Assembly (NCBI GenBank): GCA_035536315.1
Contig: DATLOJ010000061.1
Coordinates: 1-35,425, forward strand
Direction of reading: 5' to 3'
DNA length: 35,425 bases
Source of the DNA: DATLOJ01 sp035536315
GTDB lineage: Bacteria > Actinomycetota > CADDZG01 > JAHWKV01
Below, in pieces: positions 1-8,836 of this stretch. The notes beneath the pieces are model-generated. The model was not told the DNA's origin and searched no databases. It worked only from the letters and a program-made list of their open reading frames with translations. How positions within the stretch are numbered: the stretch's first letter is position 1; every line of letters begins with the position of its first letter. The translations under genes and the position numbers were made by a program.

Positions 1-654
1 CCCGGACGGCTCCACACGAAGAATTTGGTCCGGCCGGTAGCAACAGATGTAAGCCATTCCGTCGACATCGATCGATACTCCGTCGGGGATGGTTCCGGGT
101 AGCTCCGCAACGACCTGCCTGCTTTGGGGATCATCCAAGGAGATCTTCACCAGGGCAGGGGTGCAGGACTCGAGAATCAACAGACTCTTCTCGTCGAGGT
201 CAAGGCAAGCCCCGTTGGGGAAGTTGGTCGAGACGTCGGTCCAGACCTCGGTCCTCCCCTCTGGATCGATTCGGAAGATGCACCCGTTGTTTCCTTTCCA
301 GGAGCCGGAGTCGGTCACGTACAGGTTTCCCTCCTGATCGAATACCGGCCAGTTGGGATTGACCATGGGCCGCTCGGCGGTACCGCTCGAGTACACGTCG
401 GATTTGCCGGTGGCCGGGTCCACTCGAAGAACTTCCCGGCGCCCGACATCGCAGCAATAAAGAAGGCCGTTCCCGTCCGCGCAGAGTCCAAGAAGGAACC
501 CTCCGGTGGACGCGACCTCCTCGAAGCTTCCTTTGTCTGGATCGACTCGGTAAACCTGGCCCGCCTCGCCACCGGCGTACAGGGTCCCGTCTGCCGTAAC
601 CGTCACACCCTCCGGGTGGTCCAGTCCTTCAGCTAATACCGATAGCTTGCTCAT
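1..654 (-). CDS. SMP-30/gluconolactonase-like protein (3' end outside window)
   Basis: Six-bladed beta-propeller protein of the SMP-30/gluconolactonase/LRE family, whose members hydrolyse sugar lactones or related esters using a divalent metal. The 218 visible codons begin at an ATG preceded by GGGGAGG, a good ribosome-binding site; the frame stays open to the window edge, so the C-terminus is missing. Residues matching the family metal ligands are visible: Glu15 in HPEG, Asn147 in NFPNG and Asp191 in IPDG. Blade-like repeats of the type G-x-LY-x-x-D recur along the protein. There is no signal peptide, so it is probably cytoplasmic. It is divergent from the sugar operon at 774-5394, which fits a sugar-catabolic role; the substrate is not readable from sequence. 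Confidence 0.85.
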   Translation of the reverse strand, partial: MSKLSVLAEGLDHPEGVTVTADGTLYAGGEAGQVYRVDPDKGSFEEVASTGGFLLGLCADGNGLLYCCDVGRREVLRVDPATGKSDVYSSGTAERPMVNPNWPVFDQEGNLYVTDSGSWKGNNGCIFRIDPEGRTEVWTDVSTNFPNGACLDLDEKSLLILESCTPALVKISLDDPQSRQVVAELPGTIPDGVSIDVDGMAYICCYRPDQILRVEPSG

Positions 655-773
655 GACCTCCCCACGAATGCGCGGTCCGTTGGCACTTGTAAGTTCAATC
701 TTGTATACCCCGCAGACCGTGTCAACCTGGTCAGTAGTTCCGCGCTACAAGCCGATCGAGGTCGGGTGAGCTG
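655..773. promoter_or_regulatory. Divergent intergenic region, sugar locus promoter candidates
   Basis: This gap must hold the promoters for the SMP-30-like gene and the three-gene sugar operon. On the plus strand TTGGCA (680-685) and TATACC (704-709), 18 bases apart, form a plausible promoter with a leader of about 58 bases. On the minus strand TTGACA lies at the complement of 718-723 but its -10 partner is weak. The hexamer CTTGTA is directly repeated at 686-691 and 700-705, inside the plus spacer, a possible regulator site. All of this is pattern matching by eye. Confidence 0.4.
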
Positions 774-2810
774 TTGATCCCAAACGTTGAGGACTTCCGA
801 AGCTCTCCGATGGTCCACCGTTATGGGGACATCTATAACCGTCCGGGCTTGACGAATTTTCTCGGCACAGTGCAATGCGAGCTCGACCCCACAGCCATAA
901 AGAGTCTGCTATTCCCGCCTCTGTCTGGGTCGGATCAGTCGACCGGCATCCTGTTCATCGACGGCCTTTACCTGCTGGCCTCCGGCTCCCCCATCACATT
1001 CACCTGGCTTCCGGATCGCATTGAAAGAGAGATGGAGCACGACGGGCTCCGCATCTTCTCTACGACGGCTTTGCCGGTGGGACGGACCGCTGCGATGGTC
1101 CTCCTCCGTATCGAAAATATGACTCAAAAGGAACGTACGATCGAAGTGAAGATCGGCGTTCGCTCCGCGGCCTCCAAGTCGACCGCTCCCTGGACCCTTT
1201 CGATCCCGCCCGCCGAATTCGGGCACGAAGTTGCGGTTGGTGATCGCTACGTTTCATTCGTTGCTCCGCATAGCGCAGCAGCATCCGTTCAGGGGTCTCA
1301 TCCGAAGCCGGATCGGATCGAACCGCACGCTCTTTACTTCGAAGCCGTCATTCCCCCCAAAGGCACCTGGCAGGTTTCTTTCGTCGACGCCCTGGGCGAC
1401 ACCCTCGGCGAGTCTCTCGAGACGTTCGACTCCTTGGTGGCAAGAGTCCCCGAAGAGATCCAACGGACCAGATCAGACTGGAACGCAGAGATCGCCGCCA
1501 TCTTCACGCCCGACAACGACCGCTTCTCCGGATCTCTTCCCTTGCTCGAGACGTCTGACGAAGACGTCCTTCGTCTCTACCGTATGGGGGCCTTAGGGGT
1601 TGTCTACTTCAAGCGCGACAGCCCCCGCTCAGTCGTTGGGCGCGCTTACGACACGTTGATGCCCCGCTACTGGGCCACCGTCACGTACCTGTGGGATTAC
1701 AGCCTCAGCTCACTCGTTCATGCACTGCTCGATCCGCAAGTGATGAGGAAGTACCTCGAGCGCTGGATGCACCTCGACATCCACAAGCACTACGGAACCG
1801 AATGGCTTACCGGCGGGCCGGTGGGCCCCTGGTACTCCGTCAACGACTTTGCGATGAGCAAGATCGCGAACGATTACCTGCGCTGGTCCGGCGACATGGA
1901 ATTTCTGGATCAGAAGGTCGAGGACCATCTCGTTAGCTACGCGAACAACTGGAAGCAGTTCAGCTCGGCCGGGGGCCTCGCGGATTACGGAGGGATCAAC
2001 AATCTCCTCGAGTGCGTCAGCACCTACGTTCACGAAGTCGCGAGCCTGAATGCGGCCAATGTCTTCAACCTTCGTTTCGCCGCTGACATTCTCGGCCTGA
2101 AGGGTAAATCGCAGGAAGCACAGAAGTTGCGTGTTGACGCCAAAGTCCTCGCCGCGAAGGTTCAGGAGCTGTACGTGGAGGGGGCCGGGTACTGGAATGC
2201 TCGCTTCCCCAACGGCACCAAAGTCGAGGTGCGTCACTGCTACGACTTCTTCACCGTCATTAACACAATGGGCGACGACCTCTCGGACTCACAAAAGAAG
2301 GAGATGTTCGACTTCTTCATGCGCGAGCTGAGAACCCCGGCCTGGATGCACGCACTGTCTCCCCGCGACCACGACTCGATGTATTCAGGCCGTCCCGACC
2401 ACCAATGGAATGGTGCGTACACGGCCTGGCCGGCGCAGTCGCTAACCGCTCTGTTCCGCATCGGAGAGGTTGATGCTGCGTTTGATTGGATGAAGGGCCT
2501 CGCCAAGACTGCCAACCAGGGTCCCTTTGGCCAAGCTCACTTCGTCGAGCATGTTGTCGGACCTGTTGAAGGTGGAGCGCGTAAGGCTCCATCAGACTTT
2601 CCGTGGATTAATGACTGGGCCTGCTCTTCGAACGGAGCCTTCTCGAGCGTGATCATTGAATCCATCTTCGGAGTGGATGCGACACTGGACAAGGGCATCA
2701 CCGCAAAGCCGGCCTTCGGCCCGATGGACAAAGACTCCCGCCTGGTTAACTTGAAGTACCAGGGACGCATGTACGACGTGGACGCCAAAGGCATCCATCC
2801 CCAAAAGTGA
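774..2810 (+). CDS. Six-hairpin glycosidase-like protein
   Basis: Large (678 aa) soluble protein that reads as an N-terminal beta-sandwich (about residues 15-230) followed by an (alpha/alpha)6 barrel, the layout of six-hairpin glycosidases such as GH63, GH78 and debranching-type enzymes. Barrel helices rich in Trp, Asp and Glu are visible, for example WDYSLSSLVHALLDP near residue 305 and a later stretch containing DHQWNGAYTAWPAQS. No signal peptide is seen, so the substrate is probably intracellular or imported. I cannot assign the family or the catalytic acid with certainty. The start is ambiguous: TTG at 774 (shown) has a GGGTGAG just upstream, while ATG at 810 is the next candidate. Its stop overlaps the ROK kinase start by 4 bases, so the two are coupled. 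Likely role is release of a hexose for the next two enzymes. Confidence 0.75.
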   Translation: MIPNVEDFRSSPMVHRYGDIYNRPGLTNFLGTVQCELDPTAIKSLLFPPLSGSDQSTGILFIDGLYLLASGSPITFTWLPDRIEREMEHDGLRIFSTTALPVGRTAAMVLLRIENMTQKERTIEVKIGVRSAASKSTAPWTLSIPPAEFGHEVAVGDRYVSFVAPHSAAASVQGSHPKPDRIEPHALYFEAVIPPKGTWQVSFVDALGDTLGESLETFDSLVARVPEEIQRTRSDWNAEIAAIFTPDNDRFSGSLPLLETSDEDVLRLYRMGALGVVYFKRDSPRSVVGRAYDTLMPRYWATVTYLWDYSLSSLVHALLDPQVMRKYLERWMHLDIHKHYGTEWLTGGPVGPWYSVNDFAMSKIANDYLRWSGDMEFLDQKVEDHLVSYANNWKQFSSAGGLADYGGINNLLECVSTYVHEVASLNAANVFNLRFAADILGLKGKSQEAQKLRVDAKVLAAKVQELYVEGAGYWNARFPNGTKVEVRHCYDFFTVINTMGDDLSDSQKKEMFDFFMRELRTPAWMHALSPRDHDSMYSGRPDHQWNGAYTAWPAQSLTALFRIGEVDAAFDWMKGLAKTANQGPFGQAHFVEHVVGPVEGGARKAPSDFPWINDWACSSNGAFSSVIIESIFGVDATLDKGITAKPAFGPMDKDSRLVNLKYQGRMYDVDAKGIHPQK

Positions 2811-3688
2811 ACGTCCTCGCGTTCGACCTCGGCGGTACCCGTCTGAAAGGCGGCGTGGTCTCGGTAGAGGACGGACTCGTTGCGATGACCGCAACTGTCG
2901 AAATCGAACAAAGCTTTGAGATGGCCCTCGAGGAGTTGGTCTACACCGCACGGATGATCACAGAGTCATACGAATGCTCTTCGGTTGGGTTGTGCGTCCC
3001 GGGTTTGGTAAACGAGGAGGGCGTGGTGCTTTCCTTGCCCGGCAAGCTCGAGGGCATAGAAGGGTTCGACCTGAAGGGTTTTCTCCGAAGGGAGCTGAGT
3101 CTCGAGCCCTTCGTCGTGAATGATGCCGTTGCTTACGGGAGCGGCGAGGCGGCTTTCGGGGCTGGGCGCGACTACCGCATAGTTGTCGTAATGACGATCG
3201 GCACGGGGGTCGGGGTGACCATCCTGGAGAACGGCGTGCCCTTGACCGACGGCGTCTTCGGTGCGGGGATTCTCGGGGGCCAGATTCCGATATCGGAAGC
3301 CACCTCCGGCCCGGAGGACACCAGCGGCCGCCCCGACACAATCGAGGCATTTTGCCGGGCGGATCGCATAGTCGACTACTCCGGAACTGCTTTCAAAACG
3401 GTACCCGACGTCTTCGAGGCATTTGCGCGCGGCGACTTGGAAGCGGTGAAAGGCGTGGAGACTTATCGAAGCCACCTGGCCCGCGCTCTCGTTGCATTGG
3501 CCCACGCGCACACACCCGAGGCCATCGTTATCGGTGGGGGCCCGATGGTGGCCGGCACTCCCCTGCTGGAGGGAGTCGAAGAGACGGTTAACTCGCGGTT
3601 GTTCGGGACCTACCGCGTGGTCGTGAGACCCGCCCAGCTCGGTGATAACGCAGCACTGGCGGGACTCGCCAGGATCGGAACCCGTTGA
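2807..3688 (+). CDS. ROK-family sugar kinase, zinc motif absent
   Basis: A 293 aa ROK-fold protein (glucokinase/mannokinase type) that would phosphorylate a hexose with ATP or polyphosphate. The N-terminal phosphate-binding motif DLGGTRLKGG is at residues 7-16, the catalytic Asn-Asp pair at 105-106 (VVNDAVAYGSGEAAFG) and a GTGVG motif at 132-136. No N-terminal DNA-binding helix-turn-helix is present, so it is an enzyme rather than a ROK repressor. Unusually, the region that normally carries the zinc-binding His and CxCGxxGC motif (about 155-182) has neither: the expected His is replaced by Gln and no cysteines are in place. It starts with GTG inside the GTGA overlap with the upstream gene and ends in a TTGA overlap with the isomerase, so translation of all three genes is probably coupled. 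The substrate sugar is inferred only from the neighbour. Confidence 0.88.
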   Translation: MNVLAFDLGGTRLKGGVVSVEDGLVAMTATVEIEQSFEMALEELVYTARMITESYECSSVGLCVPGLVNEEGVVLSLPGKLEGIEGFDLKGFLRRELSLEPFVVNDAVAYGSGEAAFGAGRDYRIVVVMTIGTGVGVTILENGVPLTDGVFGAGILGGQIPISEATSGPEDTSGRPDTIEAFCRADRIVDYSGTAFKTVPDVFEAFARGDLEAVKGVETYRSHLARALVALAHAHTPEAIVIGGGPMVAGTPLLEGVEETVNSRLFGTYRVVVRPAQLGDNAALAGLARIGTR

Positions 3689-5394
3689 TCTACGACAAAT
3701 ACCCGGCGGTCTCAGGCCGCGGCGACTGCGTCACGGGGTGGGAAGCAATTGGCGGAAAGCTTCGTGCGACGGGTGCGCGCGTCATAGTCATTGAGTCCTA
3801 CACGGGTGTTCGGCAGCAAGACCTTGCCGAACTGGTCCGAGCTATCGGGCCGGATCTCGCCGTTGATGCGGCCGACGCGTTGAAAGCCTCAGTAGAGATC
3901 GACACCATGGTCTACCCCGATGTGACCGACGATCCGGTGTTCGGCCGGATCACACAGATGTCCATCAAAGACTTCTTCGAGCTCCGCGCCCTCGACCGAC
4001 TCAGGTCCGACACATTCGCTGCCCGAGGCACAGTTGTTGTATACGGGACCGGGGCATCCCTTATCGCCCAGGGCGATCTCCTCGTTTACGCCGACATGCC
4101 GCGCTGGGAAGGCACGCTCCGTCAGCGAAGCGGTGAGACGTCGAACCTCGGAGCCAAAAACCTCGAGGAGCGGCCCGCCCTCAAGTACAAGCGCGCGTAC
4201 TTCGTTGACTGGCGCGTTCTCGACCAGATGAAGCAAAGCCTTTATGAGCGAATGGATTTCGTCCTGGACACAACCGACCGATCACAGCCGAAGATGATCG
4301 AAGGAACCCAGCTTCGTGAGTCTCTGAACGCAACTGCGACCAGGCCCTTTCGCGTCGTCCCGTATTTCGATCCGGCCCCCTGGGGCGGTGAATGGATGCG
4401 AAGAGTGTGCGAACTTTCACCCGAGCCTCCCAACTACGGTTGGTGCTTCGACTGCGTGCCGGAAGAGAACTCCCTCCTCATCGACTTCGGCGGCACACGC
4501 TTTGAAACCCCAGCGCTCAACCTGGTCTTTCGCGAACCCGCCAGGCTGCTGGGCGACCGTGCTTACGAGAAGTTCGGGGCTGAGTTTCCCATTCGCTTCG
4601 ACTTTCTCGACACGATGGGGGGCGGCAACCTCTCGATGCAGGTTCACCCGCTTACCGAGTACATCAGGGACAAGTTTGGAATGCAGTACACGCAAGACGA
4701 GTCGTACTACCTGATGGACGCGGGACCGGACGCCAGCGTCTACCTGGGAGTGAAGGAGGGCATCGATCCGGCGGGGATGATCGCCGACTTAAAAAGAGCG
4801 GAAGGTGGCGACTTTCGCTTTCCCGACGAGAAGTACGTAAACAAGTGGCCGGCACGCCGGCACGATCACTTCCTCATCCCTGCCGGTACCGTTCACTGCT
4901 CTGGTGCCAACTCAATGGTGCTGGAAATAAGCGCCACCCCCTACATCTTCACCTTCAAACTATGGGACTGGGACCGGCTGGGGCTCGACGGCAGGCCGCG
5001 CCCGGTGCACGTCGACCACGGCGCCAACAACATCCAGTGGGACCGAGACACAGACTGGGTCAAACGCGAGCTGATCAATCGCTCCGAAAAGATCGCCGAA
5101 GGTGACGGGTGGACTGAAGAAAAGACAGGACTTCACGAAAAGGAGCCGATCGAGACGCGCCGGCATTGGTTCACGAAGATCTGCCCGCACGATGGAGCGG
5201 GCGGTGTCAACGTTCTGAACCTCGTGGAGGGTGAAGAAGTTTTAGTCGAGTCTCCCGATCGGGCTTTCGACCCATTCATCGTTCATTACGCAGAGACCTT
5301 CATAGTCCCCGCCGCCGCCGGGCCTTACTCGATTCGCCCGCACGGCCCCGGCGAGGGCAAGACCTGCGGCACGATCAAAGCCTCGATCCGCTAA
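3685..5394 (+). CDS. Class I mannose-6-phosphate isomerase-like protein with N-terminal extension
   Basis: A 569 aa protein whose second half is a cupin-type phosphomannose isomerase, interconverting mannose-6-phosphate and fructose-6-phosphate. The expected metal ligands are visible: Gln319 and His321 in SMQVHP, Glu339 in QDESYY and His404 in PAGTVH, followed by the family pattern LWDWDRLGLDGRPR. The first ~230 residues are not part of a standard ManA; they loosely resemble a uridine-kinase/phosphoribulokinase-like fold, but a Walker A GxxxxGKS motif is not visible. Translation starts at TTG within the TTGA overlap with the kinase gene. A fused protein of this kind next to a hexose kinase and glycosidase points to mannose or a mannose-containing oligosaccharide, an inference from context. 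Confidence 0.82.
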   Translation: MIYDKYPAVSGRGDCVTGWEAIGGKLRATGARVIVIESYTGVRQQDLAELVRAIGPDLAVDAADALKASVEIDTMVYPDVTDDPVFGRITQMSIKDFFELRALDRLRSDTFAARGTVVVYGTGASLIAQGDLLVYADMPRWEGTLRQRSGETSNLGAKNLEERPALKYKRAYFVDWRVLDQMKQSLYERMDFVLDTTDRSQPKMIEGTQLRESLNATATRPFRVVPYFDPAPWGGEWMRRVCELSPEPPNYGWCFDCVPEENSLLIDFGGTRFETPALNLVFREPARLLGDRAYEKFGAEFPIRFDFLDTMGGGNLSMQVHPLTEYIRDKFGMQYTQDESYYLMDAGPDASVYLGVKEGIDPAGMIADLKRAEGGDFRFPDEKYVNKWPARRHDHFLIPAGTVHCSGANSMVLEISATPYIFTFKLWDWDRLGLDGRPRPVHVDHGANNIQWDRDTDWVKRELINRSEKIAEGDGWTEEKTGLHEKEPIETRRHWFTKICPHDGAGGVNVLNLVEGEEVLVESPDRAFDPFIVHYAETFIVPAAAGPYSIRPHGPGEGKTCGTIKASIR

Positions 5395-5425
5395 CCGGCA
5401 CCAGCCAAGACGATCTGGCAGCGCG

Positions 5426-8400
5426 TTAGCGGGCCCGCGCTCCCAGCCTTGCCACCTTCGTCTTGCCCGGCTTCGATGCTGCCGCAGAGTTGCTGACTTT
5501 TGCCGTCTTCACGGATTTGGGCTTCTTCCTGCCGTTCGACGATGTTCCGGCCTTTCCTGCAGGGCCGTTCCTCTGGGCACGTGCTGAGGCGGCAGCGAGT
5601 GCGTCCTTGAGAAACCTTCCGGTGTAGGAATTCGCAGCCTTGGCAACGTGTTCGGGGGTCCCCTCGACAACGACCTCTCCTCCGAGGTCTCCACCTTCCG
5701 GCCCCAGATCGATGATCCAGTCCGCGGTCTTGATCACGTCGAGGTTGTGCTCGATGACAATGACGGTGTTCCCCTTCGAGACGAGTCCGTGAAGCACGGT
5801 CAGAAGTTTTGAGATGTCCTCGAAGTGAAGGCCCGTCGTGGGCTCGTCGAGAATGTACAAAGTTCTTCCTGTCGCCCGCTTCGCCAGCTCGCTTGCCAGC
5901 TTCACGCGTTGCGCCTCTCCTCCGGAGAGAGTGGGGGCCGGCTGGCCGAGGCGGACGTACCCGAGCCCAACGTCGTTCAGCGTTTGCAGATGGCGCGCGA
6001 TCTGCGGAATCGGCCGGAAAAAGTCCAGCGCTTCCTCCACGCTCATCTCGAGGACTTCCGAGACCGTCTTGCCCTTGTAATGAACATCGAGCGTCTCTCT
6101 GTTGTACCGGCGGCCTTTGCAGACCTCACACGTCACGTACATGTCGGGAAGGAAGTACATCTCGATCTTTATCTGTCCATCTCCCGAACAGTTCTCACAT
6201 CGCCCGCCTTTCACGTTGAACGAGAACCGGCCCGGCTTGTAACCCCTGACCCTGGCCTCCTCGGTCTGCGAGAACAGCATCCGGATGTGATCGAACACAC
6301 CGGTGTAGGTCGCTGGGTTAGACCGGGGGGTGCGGCCGATGGGCGACTGGTCGATGTCGATTACCTTGTCGACGTGGTCGAGGCCCTCGATCTTGCGATG
6401 TTTGCCGGGCAGGCTGCGCGCATCCCTGAAAAGGCTGCGATGCACGGCCCTGTAGAGGATCTCGTTGACAAGTGTCGACTTCCCAGAGCCGGACACGCCC
6501 GTGACACAGGTGAAGACTCCGAGCGGAAAGCCAACGTCGATGCCTTTGAGGTTGTGCTCTCTGGCCCCCCTCACCGTGATCCAGCGAGCTTCGGGGATTC
6601 GTCTTACAGGTGGAATCTCAATGCGCTTCCGGCCGGAAAGGTACGCGCCCGTTAGGGACTCTCGCTCCTTCTTCAAACCGGCGAAGGGGCCTGAATAGAC
6701 GATACGGCCCCCGTGCTCTCCGGCCCCCGGCCCGATATCGACGACATGGTCGGCTACCGAGATCGTCTCCTCATCGTGCTCGACGACGATCAGGGTGTTG
6801 CCGAGGTCGCGCAGCTTGACAAGGGTCTCGATCAGCCTTCGGTTGTCCCGCTGATGGAGGCCGATGGACGGCTCGTCGAGAACGTACAAAACACCGACAA
6901 GGGCGCTGCCTATCTGCGTTGCAAGGCGGATCCTTTGGGCCTCTCCCCCGGCCAGGGTTGCGGCTCCTCTTTCGATCGTCAGGTAATCGAGCCCGACGTC
7001 GATGAGGAAACCCAGTCTCGATTTGACCTCCTTCAGGACTCTGTCGGCAATGGCGTGCTCTCGCGGAGTCAGATCGAGGGAGTGGATGAATTTCGCAGAA
7101 TCAGCCACGGACCTGCGACAGAGCTCGAAGATGTTCTGGCCCCCAATCGTTACGGCCAGACTTTCGGGCTTCAGCCTCCCTCCCTTACATGCCGGGCAGG
7201 GAACCTGCCGAAAGAATTGCTCGATCCTCTCGCGCATGAATTCTGATTCGGTTTCCTGATGCCTTCTCTCGAGCCAAGGAATCACTCCCTCGAAGACTGA
7301 GTGGTACTGCCTCAGCCGGCCGTACTTGTTCTTGTACTTGACGAAGATCTGCCGGTCGCCAGTCCCGTAAAGGACCGCTTCGCGCTGATCGTCGGTCAGG
7401 TCCTCCCAGGGCTTATCGATGGAGAATTTGAACTCGTTCCCAACCGCGGTGAGGATTCGGTTGAAGTATTCGAGAGCGGCCCCCGTCCCCCAAGGACGAA
7501 GCACCCCCTCCGCCAGGGAAAGCTCGGGATCGGAAACGATCAGGTCTGCATCGACCTCGAGGTGCGTTCCAATCCCGTCGCATCGGGGGCATGCGCCGTA
7601 GGGGGTGTTGAATGAGAAGTTGCGCGGAGCCAGCTCGTCGAACGAGATACCGCAGTCAAGGCACGCGGCATGCTCCGAAAAGGAGAGAGTTTCGTTGCCG
7701 TCTACCAACTCGATCGATGCAATCCCCTCCGCAAGCTTCAGAGCCGTCTCGATTGAGTCGGTGAGCCTTCTGGCCACACCCTCTTTGATAACCAGCCGGT
7801 CGACGACGATGTCAATGTCGTGCTTGTAATAGCGATCGAGGCGAGTCCCCTCGGAGAGGTCGATAACCTTGCCGTCTACCTTTGCCCTTGAGAACCCCTT
7901 GCGCGCGTACTCCTCGAGCAGGGTTTCATACTCCCCCTTCTTCCCGCGGATGACCGGCGCGAGGACCTGAAACTTGGTGCCATCTTTCAACTGCAGCACC
8001 TGATCGACAATCTGCTCCGGCGTCTGCCGGGCTATGGGCTTTCCGCACTTGGGGCAGTGAGGCTTACCGATTCGCGCAAACAGCAGCCGGAGATAGTCGT
8101 AGATCTCGGTGATGGTGCCGACCGTCGATCGTGGGTTTCGGGACGCCGACTTTTGATCGATTGAGATGGCGGGCGACAAGCCCTCGATGAAATCCACCTC
8201 CGGCTTCTGCATCTGCCCCAGGAACTGACGGGCGTAAGAGGAGAGGCTTTCGACATACCTGCGCTGCCCCTCGGCGTAGATCGTGTCGAATGCGAGGGAG
8301 GACTTCCCGGACCCTGAAATCCCCGTGAAAACAATCAGAGAATCACGAGGAAGCTCCAGGCTCACATCCTTCAGGTTGTGTTCCCGGGCACCCCGGACGA

Positions 8401-8440
8401 CGATCGTCTGCGCGCTTGAAGGGGATTTTGCAGGAGTCAT
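5426..8440 (-). CDS. uvrA: UvrABC system subunit A
   Basis: Damage-recognition ATPase of nucleotide excision repair, which dimerises and loads UvrB on lesions. The 1004 aa protein has two ABC ATPase modules: Walker A GISGSGKSS near residue 40 and GVSGSGKST in the second half, signature LAGGEAQR and LSGGEAQR, and LDEP Walker B motifs. Two zinc modules of the type CxxC-about 20-CxxC are visible (CLDC...CPRC and CENC...CEVC). The C-terminus carries an unusual ~55-residue Ala/Lys/Arg/Gly-rich tail beyond the normal UvrA end. No good ribosome-binding site precedes the ATG; instead CACAAT lies 9 bases upstream, suggesting a leaderless transcript. It is separated from uvrB by about 3.6 kb of unrelated genes on both strands and converges on the sugar operon. 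Confidence 0.98.
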   Translation of the reverse strand: MTPAKSPSSAQTIVVRGAREHNLKDVSLELPRDSLIVFTGISGSGKSSLAFDTIYAEGQRRYVESLSSYARQFLGQMQKPEVDFIEGLSPAISIDQKSASRNPRSTVGTITEIYDYLRLLFARIGKPHCPKCGKPIARQTPEQIVDQVLQLKDGTKFQVLAPVIRGKKGEYETLLEEYARKGFSRAKVDGKVIDLSEGTRLDRYYKHDIDIVVDRLVIKEGVARRLTDSIETALKLAEGIASIELVDGNETLSFSEHAACLDCGISFDELAPRNFSFNTPYGACPRCDGIGTHLEVDADLIVSDPELSLAEGVLRPWGTGAALEYFNRILTAVGNEFKFSIDKPWEDLTDDQREAVLYGTGDRQIFVKYKNKYGRLRQYHSVFEGVIPWLERRHQETESEFMRERIEQFFRQVPCPACKGGRLKPESLAVTIGGQNIFELCRRSVADSAKFIHSLDLTPREHAIADRVLKEVKSRLGFLIDVGLDYLTIERGAATLAGGEAQRIRLATQIGSALVGVLYVLDEPSIGLHQRDNRRLIETLVKLRDLGNTLIVVEHDEETISVADHVVDIGPGAGEHGGRIVYSGPFAGLKKERESLTGAYLSGRKRIEIPPVRRIPEARWITVRGAREHNLKGIDVGFPLGVFTCVTGVSGSGKSTLVNEILYRAVHRSLFRDARSLPGKHRKIEGLDHVDKVIDIDQSPIGRTPRSNPATYTGVFDHIRMLFSQTEEARVRGYKPGRFSFNVKGGRCENCSGDGQIKIEMYFLPDMYVTCEVCKGRRYNRETLDVHYKGKTVSEVLEMSVEEALDFFRPIPQIARHLQTLNDVGLGYVRLGQPAPTLSGGEAQRVKLASELAKRATGRTLYILDEPTTGLHFEDISKLLTVLHGLVSKGNTVIVIEHNLDVIKTADWIIDLGPEGGDLGGEVVVEGTPEHVAKAANSYTGRFLKDALAAASARAQRNGPAGKAGTSSNGRKKPKSVKTAKVSNSAAASKPGKTKVARLGARAR

Positions 8441-8449
8441 GGGTGGGCC

Positions 8450-8455
8450 ATTGTG
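8450..8455 (-). promoter_or_regulatory. Candidate -10 box for a leaderless uvrA transcript
   Basis: On the minus strand CACAAT lies 9 bases before the uvrA ATG at 8440. That spacing puts the transcription start at or within a few bases of the A of ATG. The same 9-base spacing is seen for both genes at the polA/DtxR divergent promoter. No convincing -35 box is visible. Confidence 0.4.
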
Positions 8456-8497
8456 CCACGGCCCGGCGTATGCACCCGAAGTGGGAAAATCATTGCG

Positions 8498-8836
8498 ATG
8501 AGCTCCTCCCTGATTGCAGCCGTTGTCGGAACCCTCCTTATCGCGGGGGGCTTTGGCGCGTCACGGTTCACGCGGTGGATATCCAAGCAGGGAGACCGCA
8601 AGATCGTTTTGATCGCTGCCGTGACTGCCTGGTTCACGCTGTTCGGGATGACTCCATTCTTCGCGTTCGCCGTTCTAGTGGGCAAGGCTTCGGCAAACTC
8701 GGTACCCCCCATCGCAACCTTCATCCTGAATCTGGTGCCGTTCGCTCTAGTCGCCGCGCCGTTTGTTGGCTTTGTTCAGGGAATGAGGTTGACCAAACCG
8801 TGGAAGAAATCTGCTAGTAGCAGGGACCCTGTCTGA
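8498..8836 (+). CDS. Small hypothetical membrane protein
   Basis: Predicted 112 aa protein with three hydrophobic stretches (about residues 4-20, 36-59 and 69-92) separated by short loops with positive charges (RFTRWISKQGDRK), and a basic C-terminal tail. I do not recognise a family. The ATG at 8498 is preferred to the upstream in-frame GTG at 8453, since the extra 15 residues are polar and unlike a membrane protein start, and 8453 would overlap the uvrA promoter region. It is divergent from uvrA, and its last 23 bases overlap the convergent solute-binding protein gene at 8814. Coding is supported by the clean membrane topology, not by homology. Confidence 0.6.
   Translation: MSSSLIAAVVGTLLIAGGFGASRFTRWISKQGDRKIVLIAAVTAWFTLFGMTPFFAFAVLVGKASANSVPPIATFILNLVPFALVAAPFVGFVQGMRLTKPWKKSASSRDPV

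Noticed and set aside
5395..5440. Terminator between the isomerase and uvrA
   Set aside because: Palindromic GC runs such as GCGGGCCCGC occur but there is no T-run on either strand.
5825..6655. Long antisense ORF within uvrA
   Set aside because: Opposite strand of a clear uvrA gene; its composition reflects the GC-rich shadow frame, with no motif or ribosome-binding site.
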